The notes under the pieces: model-generated
What the model was told of the DNA's origin: nothing
The model's input: only the letters and a program-made list of their open reading frames with translations
The model's database searches: none
Part shown: positions 4,630 through 9,691 of the stretch, piece after piece
Numbering within the stretch: the stretch's first letter is position 1
How the letters are laid out: each line of letters opens with the position of its first letter
Translations under genes and position numbers: made by a program
Origin: Candidatus Moraniibacteriota bacterium
Lineage (GTDB): Bacteria > Patescibacteriota > Minisyncoccia > Moranbacterales > GWC2-37-73
NCBI GenBank assembly: GCA_003510895.1
Contig: DOKE01000042.1
Span: forward strand, 35,372-45,062
DNA: 9,691 nt
Direction: 5' to 3'

Positions 4630-5931
4630 CTAGGGAATAATGAACGGTTTCTTTTTCCATTCTCTATTTTGCCTGCAAAGAACATTTTCTGCTTGATTCG
4701 GATCAGCCATAATTCCTTCCACTATTTTTTCCATCCGCATTCCCTGAGATCCCTTAACCAAAACAATATCGCCTTCTTCCAAGATTTTGCGAACTTTTTC
4801 AACAGCTATTTCCGGATTTTCAAAAACAAAAATATTTTTTTCCAGATAACCCAAAGAAATTAATTTTTTGACAGCGAAATTCATTCTTCTTCCCACTGCC
4901 ACGAAAACATCGGCTTTTATTTCAAATATTTTTCCTCCCACTTGTCTATGCCCTTTTTCAGTTTCATTTCCCAATTCCAACATATCTCCCAGAACAACTA
5001 TTCTTCTTTTCGCTCCGATTACTCCCATAACATCCAGCGCCGCCCCGGTGGAAAGAGGTGAAGCGTTGTAGGTATCGTCTATGATGTAAGTATTTTTTAT
5101 TCCGTCGATCAAATTCATTCTTCCGCAAGGAGAATGCAATTTTTCCAAAGCCACCGAAGCCTCAACCAAATTCATTTTGAAAACAATTCCCACTGCAATC
5201 GCGGAAAGCGCTGAATAAATCTGATAGGGCGCAAGAATATTTCTCAGTCTGACAGGAATGCTTCTTCCTTCATAATTAAGTTTAAAACTTATTCCTTCCG
5301 GTTTCTGATTATCATTATAATTATATCCCACTCTTTCGGCGCGAATATCAGCGTTGTCGGAAAAACCGTAGAAAATAATTTTATTGGCGGTTCTTTTTTG
5401 CATTTGCAAAACATTTTCATCATCCGCATTCAAAATAGCCGTTCCGCCTTTCAAAAGATTTTCTATCAAAAAACCTTTTTCCTTGGAAATTTTTTCTATC
5501 TCGCCAAAAAATTCAATATGACTGGAAGAAATATTTGTGACGATTCCGATTGTGGGATGAATAAAAGATGTGAGATATTGCATATCTCCCGGCCTATCTA
5601 CTCCCAATTCAATCACCAAAATTTCCGGATATTTGAAATCAAAAATAACAACGCAAATCCATTTCAAAAAAACTCCTATCCATTTAAGAAAAGATTTTCC
5701 TCCGCTTTCCGCTCCAATTATAGTCAAAGGAATTCCAATTTCATTGTTGTAATTTTTCTCATTTCTCCTCACATTAAACTTTTCCGAAAGAACGCAATAA
5801 ACAGCCTCCTTGGCGGAAGTTTTTCCCACTGATCCGGTGATTCCAACGATTATTGGTTTGTGCCTTTTTAAAACAAGACTCGCCATCAATCGCAGAACTG
5901 TTTCCAAAAATTTTAGTTTTGCTGATTTCAT
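4630..5931 (-). CDS. murF: MurF-type Mur ligase lacking the N-terminal substrate domain
   Basis: Cytoplasmic ATP-dependent ligase; MurF joins D-Ala-D-Ala to UDP-MurNAc-tripeptide in peptidoglycan synthesis. The 433 residues show the P-loop GITGSVGKTS at 30-39 (Lys37), NYNNEIGIPLT (60-70), the ELGVDRPGDM segment (109-117), SSSHIEFFG with His138, NADD (168-171), the C-terminal domain opening at Gly270-Arg271, DDTYNASP (285-292), LGDMLELG (314-321) and VKGSQGMRMEKIV (392-404). The P-loop lies about 78 residues earlier than in E. coli MurF, so the domain that binds the UDP-MurNAc-peptide is missing. The region before ELG contains about 24 extra residues, with a hydrophobic stretch at 81-99. Only 32 bases separate it from ftsI, so no split N-terminal gene exists upstream. 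The ATG at 5931 has no Shine-Dalgarno sequence. Its dcw position supports MurF; the exact substrate is less certain. Confidence 0.82.
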   Translation of the reverse strand: MKSAKLKFLETVLRLMASLVLKRHKPIIVGITGSVGKTSAKEAVYCVLSEKFNVRRNEKNYNNEIGIPLTIIGAESGGKSFLKWIGVFLKWICVVIFDFKYPEILVIELGVDRPGDMQYLTSFIHPTIGIVTNISSSHIEFFGEIEKISKEKGFLIENLLKGGTAILNADDENVLQMQKRTANKIIFYGFSDNADIRAERVGYNYNDNQKPEGISFKLNYEGRSIPVRLRNILAPYQIYSALSAIAVGIVFKMNLVEASVALEKLHSPCGRMNLIDGIKNTYIIDDTYNASPLSTGAALDVMGVIGAKRRIVVLGDMLELGNETEKGHRQVGGKIFEIKADVFVAVGRRMNFAVKKLISLGYLEKNIFVFENPEIAVEKVRKILEEGDIVLVKGSQGMRMEKIVEGIMADPNQAENVLCRQNREWKKKPFIIP

Positions 5932-5963
5932 TAGAAAAATTTAAATCAAAATTTTATTTATTT

Positions 5964-7853
5964 TCAATCTTTGTCCTTGTTCTTTTTATCTTTCTTAATA
6001 TCTTCATTCTTCTCATTTGTCAATTCCACCTCATCGGAAGAAATCACTTTTTCTTCAACAACATTCTGATAAATACTTTCATACATCGGGCTCAGCGTGA
6101 GTTCTTCGGTCGGCTTGACTCCATAATGTTCCAGCAAAAATTTCATAACTTCTCCGAAAGCCGGCGCTGCCGTAGATTCCGCCCACTGCACTGTTTTTGG
6201 ATTATCTATTTTCACCAGAACAACAAATTGAGGATCATCAATCGGAGCGTATCCAATGAAGCTTCCAATGGTAATGTTTTCTTCATATCCCGCGGCGCCA
6301 ATTTTCGGGACTTGAGCTGTTCCGGTTTTTCCTCCCACTTTATATCCCGGGACATCCGCTCTTTTTCCGTGACCATTAATAACCACCGATCTCAACATCT
6401 CCCCCATCTGCTTCGCCGTTTCTTCTGAAACAGCTCTGCCTTTCTCAACTGGATTAATTTTTTCTTGATATCCATCAGAATGAATTATGGTGTCGACAAT
6501 TTGCGGCTTCATCAACATTCCACCGCTAGCGAGAGCAGTGTAGGCGTTTATCATCTGCATCGGAGTAACGGAAATTCCTTGTCCAAAAGATGCGGTGAAA
6601 AAATTTATATTGCGATTGGTTTTTTCTATATTCAAAATATTTCCTGACGCTTCTGCCGGAAGATCCACTTCGGTTTTTTCCCCAAAGCCGAATTTTTTAA
6701 TTCGCTCTTTAAATTCATTATTCCCGACCAACTTTTCAATAAAAATAACTCCCGTGTTTAATGATTTTTCAAGAACATTAGTCATTGTTTGATTTCCATA
6801 GGCTTTCAAGTCAGAGTTTTTCATTTCATATCCGGCTTCTCGAACAGAACCGGTGTCCACATACGTGGTGTTGGGATTTATTTTTCCACTATCAATTCCG
6901 ACAGCCACGGTCATCGCTTTGAAAACCGATCCCGGTTCATAGGAACTGCTCAACGATGAATTGCTAAAGAAAGAAGCGTCTTCCACTGTGGAGTAGTTGT
7001 TGGAATTAAAACTGGGAGAATTAGCCAACGCCAAAATTTTTCCCGTCTTCGGCTGCATCACTATTATGCTTCCGCTATCCGCCTTATATTTTTCCAATGT
7101 TCCCTTGAGAATTTTTTCCACTTCATATTGAACGCTGTGATTTATGGTCAAAACAAGATTGACTCCATTTTTCGCCGGAACAAGATCCCGGTTGGAAACA
7201 GAAATCCATCTGCCGCGAGAATCCCTTTCCTGACTAATTGATCCTTCCTCTCCTTTCAATTCTTTTTCCCAAAAAGATTCTATACCATATATTCCCTTTG
7301 TTTGTTCTCCATTGGAACCGACAAAACCAACTATTTGCGAAGCCAATTCATCTGCCGGATAATATCGATAAATTTCCGGCAAGAAATGAATTCCTTTCAT
7401 ATTCAAGTCTTTCAGTTTTGACAATTCTTCATCGGAAATTTTTTTCTTTATTATTTCAAAAGGATCATCCGGATTGGAAAATTTTTGCTTCAAAATTTCT
7501 TTATCCAGTCCCAGAGCGTCAGCCAATTTCAAAGCCGCGCCTTCCCTGTCTTCCAATTCTTTCGGAACGGCATACGCCATCTGAAATTGTTTATTAACCG
7601 CCAAAGGATAGAGTCCGTCATCATCTTGCAAAAAAACTTCGCCTCTTTGCGCTTCAATTTTGTCTGTAACCTTGTGTTGATTATCCGCCAAGGCTCGATA
7701 GGTATCTCTGTCAATTATCTGCAAAGTAAAAAGACGTCCGAGTATGACAAGTGTCATCAAAAAAACAAAAAATGCCAACAAATTTACTCTCCATTGTTTT
7801 GCAAACATTCCGTCCGGCGTCCTCTTTTTTCCGACAATTCTTGTTTTATGCAT
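5964..7853 (-). CDS. ftsI: Penicillin-binding protein, FtsI/PBP2-type transpeptidase
   Basis: Membrane-anchored class B penicillin-binding protein that cross-links peptidoglycan, probably at the septum. The 629 residues have a basic cytoplasmic start, one membrane helix at about 23-46, the pedestal/dimerisation region starting with RGEV at 70, and a transpeptidase domain with all three motifs: SVFK (catalytic Ser309, Lys312), SLN (364-366) and KTG (509-511). There are no PASTA repeats. The tail after about residue 595 is highly charged (ending KDKKNKDKD) and probably disordered. The ATG at 7853 has a good Shine-Dalgarno sequence, AAAAGGGGGA at 7861-7870, seven bases away. It follows the ftsL-like gene by 31 bases in classical dcw order, which favours FtsI over an elongation-specific PBP2. 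TGA is the stop codon. Confidence 0.94.
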   Translation of the reverse strand: MHKTRIVGKKRTPDGMFAKQWRVNLLAFFVFLMTLVILGRLFTLQIIDRDTYRALADNQHKVTDKIEAQRGEVFLQDDDGLYPLAVNKQFQMAYAVPKELEDREGAALKLADALGLDKEILKQKFSNPDDPFEIIKKKISDEELSKLKDLNMKGIHFLPEIYRYYPADELASQIVGFVGSNGEQTKGIYGIESFWEKELKGEEGSISQERDSRGRWISVSNRDLVPAKNGVNLVLTINHSVQYEVEKILKGTLEKYKADSGSIIVMQPKTGKILALANSPSFNSNNYSTVEDASFFSNSSLSSSYEPGSVFKAMTVAVGIDSGKINPNTTYVDTGSVREAGYEMKNSDLKAYGNQTMTNVLEKSLNTGVIFIEKLVGNNEFKERIKKFGFGEKTEVDLPAEASGNILNIEKTNRNINFFTASFGQGISVTPMQMINAYTALASGGMLMKPQIVDTIIHSDGYQEKINPVEKGRAVSEETAKQMGEMLRSVVINGHGKRADVPGYKVGGKTGTAQVPKIGAAGYEENITIGSFIGYAPIDDPQFVVLVKIDNPKTVQWAESTAAPAFGEVMKFLLEHYGVKPTEELTLSPMYESIYQNVVEEKVISSDEVELTNEKNEDIKKDKKNKDKD

Positions 7854-7884
7854 ACATTCATCCCCCTTTTTTTATTTTTCCAAC

Positions 7885-8271
7885 TTATTTGATATTTTTG
7901 ACAGAAGAATTTAAGGCAAGAGAATTTGTTTCATCTAAATATTTTATTTCCGCCACTTCCAACATATTTAAATCTTTGCTGGATTGTTCAATTTTATATA
8001 GAGATTTCAATTCAGCCTCTTTTATTTTCAATAGTTCATTTTCATTTTTCAATTGCGTGATTTCCTTTTCCACTTTCTTCATCTGAAATCCTTTGACAGC
8101 GCTTTGATTAATGGAATAGACATACAAAAGTCCGGCAAAAATTCCAAGAACAACAACACTCACAACCGGATTAACAAATCCGGACGCGCTCATTTTTTCT
8201 TGTATTTTTATTTTTGTTTGCGGTTGCCCAAAACAAGCTTTGCTTCGGATAACCACGCTACGATTCTTCAT
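7885..8271 (-). CDS. ftsL: FtsL-like cell division protein
   Basis: Small bitopic membrane protein expected to join the divisome as a coiled-coil partner of an FtsB-like protein and the FtsI/FtsW synthase. The 128 residues show a basic cytoplasmic N terminus (1-26), one membrane helix at about 34-54 (VVSVVVLGIFAGLLYVY), a heptad-like charged coiled coil at about 56-100 and a short polar end. FtsL sequences are poorly conserved, so the call rests on this architecture and on its place between rsmH and ftsI. The ATG at 8271 has AGGGGG at 8281-8286, nine bases upstream. An internal ATG at 8193 (MSASG) would remove the basic tail and lacks comparable support. A related FtsB/DivIC-type protein cannot be excluded. 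Confidence 0.75.
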   Translation of the reverse strand: MKNRSVVIRSKACFGQPQTKIKIQEKMSASGFVNPVVSVVVLGIFAGLLYVYSINQSAVKGFQMKKVEKEITQLKNENELLKIKEAELKSLYKIEQSSKDLNMLEVAEIKYLDETNSLALNSSVKNIK

Positions 8272-8307
8272 TGTTTTGCGCCCCCTGACCTGCGCTAAAC
8301 TTTTTTA

Positions 8308-9258
8308 TTAAATTTTTTCCAAAACTCTTAATTTTCCGCTCCTGGCTCTCGGATTATTTTCAACTTCTTCTCCTCCCGGCTCTATTGGTTTTCTTGTGAT
8401 AATTTTTGCAATTTCCTTCTTGCCGCATTGGCAAATTGGAAACTCCGGCGGGCATATGCATCCCCTTGCATATTCGCGAAAAACATTTTTCACAATCCTG
8501 TCTTCTCCGCTATGAAAAGTTATGATTGCCAACCTTCCTCCGGATGCCAACAAATCGACACCGTCGGAAATTATTTTTCTCAAAACACCCAGTTCATTGT
8601 TCACTTCAATGCGAAGCGCCTGAAATGTTTTGGTCGCGCAATTTATTTTTCCATACCTATAAGCAGCAGGAACCGCTTTTTCAATTATTGAAACCACTTC
8701 CAATGTTCTTGTTATTTTTTTTATCTCTCTTTCTTTGCAAATCTTTCCGGCAATTCTGTTTGCGTATTTTTCATCGCCAAACTCCAACAAAATTTTCTTC
8801 AGATTCTCTTCGGAATATTCATTCACCACTCTCTCGGCAGTCAATTCTCTTTTTCTGTCCATTCGCATATCCAACGGCGCATCAATTCGAAAACTTATTC
8901 CGAGTGTCGAATCATCCAACTGATCGGATGATATTCCCAAATCAGCCGTAATCCCATTCACACTGGAAATTCCGATTCTCTCCAGGCTTTCTTTTATATT
9001 TTCAAAATTCTCATTTATCAAAATTATTTTCTCCGCTTGCTTTTTCAATTGCTCATCGGCGTCGATTTTTTTTTGAAAATTTTCTATCGCTTTTTCATCT
9101 TGATCAAACGCAATCAACTTCCCGTCCGGCAATATTCTTTTCAAAATTTCACGGCTATGTCCTCCACCACCCAATGTCGCATCAACAACAACACTTCCAT
9201 TTTTCAAATTCAGCGCTTCAACAGTTTCATTCAGTAAAACAGATTTATGAATAGTCAT
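8308..9258 (-). CDS. rsmH: 16S rRNA (cytosine-1402-N4)-methyltransferase
   Basis: S-adenosylmethionine-dependent enzyme that methylates C1402 in the decoding centre of 16S rRNA. The 316 residues match the family length and show HKSVLLNE at 4-11, the SAM-binding DATLGGGGHS (26-35) and FDQD (51-54), DLGISS (106-111), PLDMRMD (128-134), ATKTFQALRIEVN (208-220), ITFHSGEDR (246-254) and a C-terminal RSGKLR (306-311). A CxCPP...CxC cysteine cluster (267, 269, 276, 278) is the family's probable metal or structural site. The ATG at 9258 begins two bases after the mraZ stop, suggesting coupled translation. The position after mraZ is the classical one (older name mraW). Confidence 0.97.
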   Translation of the reverse strand: MTIHKSVLLNETVEALNLKNGSVVVDATLGGGGHSREILKRILPDGKLIAFDQDEKAIENFQKKIDADEQLKKQAEKIILINENFENIKESLERIGISSVNGITADLGISSDQLDDSTLGISFRIDAPLDMRMDRKRELTAERVVNEYSEENLKKILLEFGDEKYANRIAGKICKEREIKKITRTLEVVSIIEKAVPAAYRYGKINCATKTFQALRIEVNNELGVLRKIISDGVDLLASGGRLAIITFHSGEDRIVKNVFREYARGCICPPEFPICQCGKKEIAKIITRKPIEPGGEEVENNPRARSGKLRVLEKI

Positions 9259-9260
9259 AA

Positions 9261-9691
9261 TTAATATATTCCCAACTTTCCCAATTGTTCCGCAATCTCA
9301 TCAGTGTTAGCTTCAGCTCCGTTTCTATATGCTTGCCATTTTTCTTCATCCCAAATTTCCAAACGATTAAACAATCCTGCCACAATCACATTGCGATTCA
9401 ATCCTGCATATTCTTTTAAATATTCCGGCAACAAAACTCTTCCTTGTCCGTCCAAATCAACATCAATCGCGCCTGCCAGCATCAAACGCACAAAACTTCT
9501 TGTTCCCGATTCCCCCATCGGAAGCGTGCCTAATTTTTCTGCCAATTCTTCCCAAGTTTTCAAAGGATAGACAAACAAACATTTATCCAAACCACGAGTA
9601 ACAACAACTTTTTTTCCCAACTCTTTTCGAAACTTCGAAGGAAGCGCCACGCGCTTTTTCGCATCGATATTATGTTGGTATTCTCCGATAA
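9261..9691 (-). CDS. mraZ: Transcriptional regulator MraZ (5' end cut by the window edge)
   Basis: AbrB/SpoVT-fold DNA-binding protein that usually opens the dcw cluster and can repress it by binding repeats in its own promoter. The reading frame stays open to the right edge and its first whole codons read IGEYQHNIDAKKRVALPSKFRKEL, shown here as IGEYQHNIDAKKR then VALPSKF. Only about two residues (M and probably F or L) are missing. A GTG at 9650 that could look like a start is the valine inside this motif and is not the true start. Both halves of the duplicated fold carry the DxxxR signature: DAKKR near the start and DGQGR in DVDLDGQGRVLLP. The visible 142 residues fit the usual length near 145. 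Its promoter and any MraZ-binding repeats lie outside the window. Confidence 0.96.
   Translation of the reverse strand, partial: IGEYQHNIDAKKRVALPSKFRKELGKKVVVTRGLDKCLFVYPLKTWEELAEKLGTLPMGESGTRSFVRLMLAGAIDVDLDGQGRVLLPEYLKEYAGLNRNVIVAGLFNRLEIWDEEKWQAYRNGAEANTDEIAEQLGKLGIY

Noticed and set aside
4606..4631. AGGCTG/CAGCCT inverted repeat at the murF stop as a terminator
   Set aside because: The stem is only 6 bp with a 14-base loop, overlaps the stop codon and is not followed by a T tract on the minus strand.
7529..7714. Minus-strand ORF of 61 codons inside ftsI in another frame
   Set aside because: It overlaps the well-supported ftsI reading frame and shows no motif or ribosome site.
657..9570. 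Many plus-strand open frames of 60-190 codons across the window
   Set aside because: They lie opposite clear minus-strand genes, carry no family motifs, and are rich in F, I, N and S as expected from antisense reading of AT-rich coding sequence.
9648..9650. GTG at 9650 as the mraZ start
   Set aside because: The frame continues upstream to the window edge with the standard MraZ N terminus (IGEYQHNIDAKKR), so the GTG is an internal valine.

Overview
The window comes from an AT-rich bacterial chromosome, and every gene I can support is on the minus strand. The right half is the start of a division and cell wall (dcw) cluster in classical order: mraZ, rsmH, an ftsL-like gene, ftsI and a murF-type ligase, with gaps of only 2 to 36 bases. 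A MurF that lacks its usual N-terminal domain, very lean spacing, many starts without a Shine-Dalgarno sequence and a DDxxD prenyl synthase paired with a divergent UppS suggest a Patescibacteria (CPR) genome. This is an inference from gene style, not proof. TGA serves as a stop for uppS and ftsI, which argues against the lineages that recode TGA to glycine (Gracilibacteria, SR1).

Reading with transcription (right to left): mraZ (5' end just cut by the window edge), rsmH, ftsL-like, ftsI, murF. The usual next dcw genes (mraY, murD, ftsW, murG) do not follow. Instead there is a compact stand-alone transcription unit at 4590-4122. It has a perfect-consensus sigma-70 promoter, a possible 15-codon near-leaderless ORF, a 16-bp terminator-like hairpin, a perfect DnaA box, a tandem 17-base repeat, an unrecognised 59-residue gene with a strong Shine-Dalgarno sequence, a possible 24-codon ORF with a perfect one, and a very strong terminator that overlaps that last ORF. 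This is the least explained part of the window.

Next come a promoter and a tRNA-Glu (anticodon CTC), probably co-transcribed with an isoprenoid/redox gene string: a short-chain polyprenyl diphosphate synthase, the undecaprenyl diphosphate synthase homologue uppS, a membrane thiol-disulfide transporter (thioredoxin-like domain fused to a CcdA/DsbD-type membrane domain) and trxA. A terminator closes this run at 561-591. trxB (5' part only) has its own good promoter.

Functionally, the prenyl synthase and UppS would make the polyprenyl lipid carrier used for peptidoglycan precursors. The murF and ftsI products act on precursor synthesis and septal cross-linking. TrxB, TrxA and the DsbD-like protein would form an electron relay from NADPH to proteins outside the membrane.
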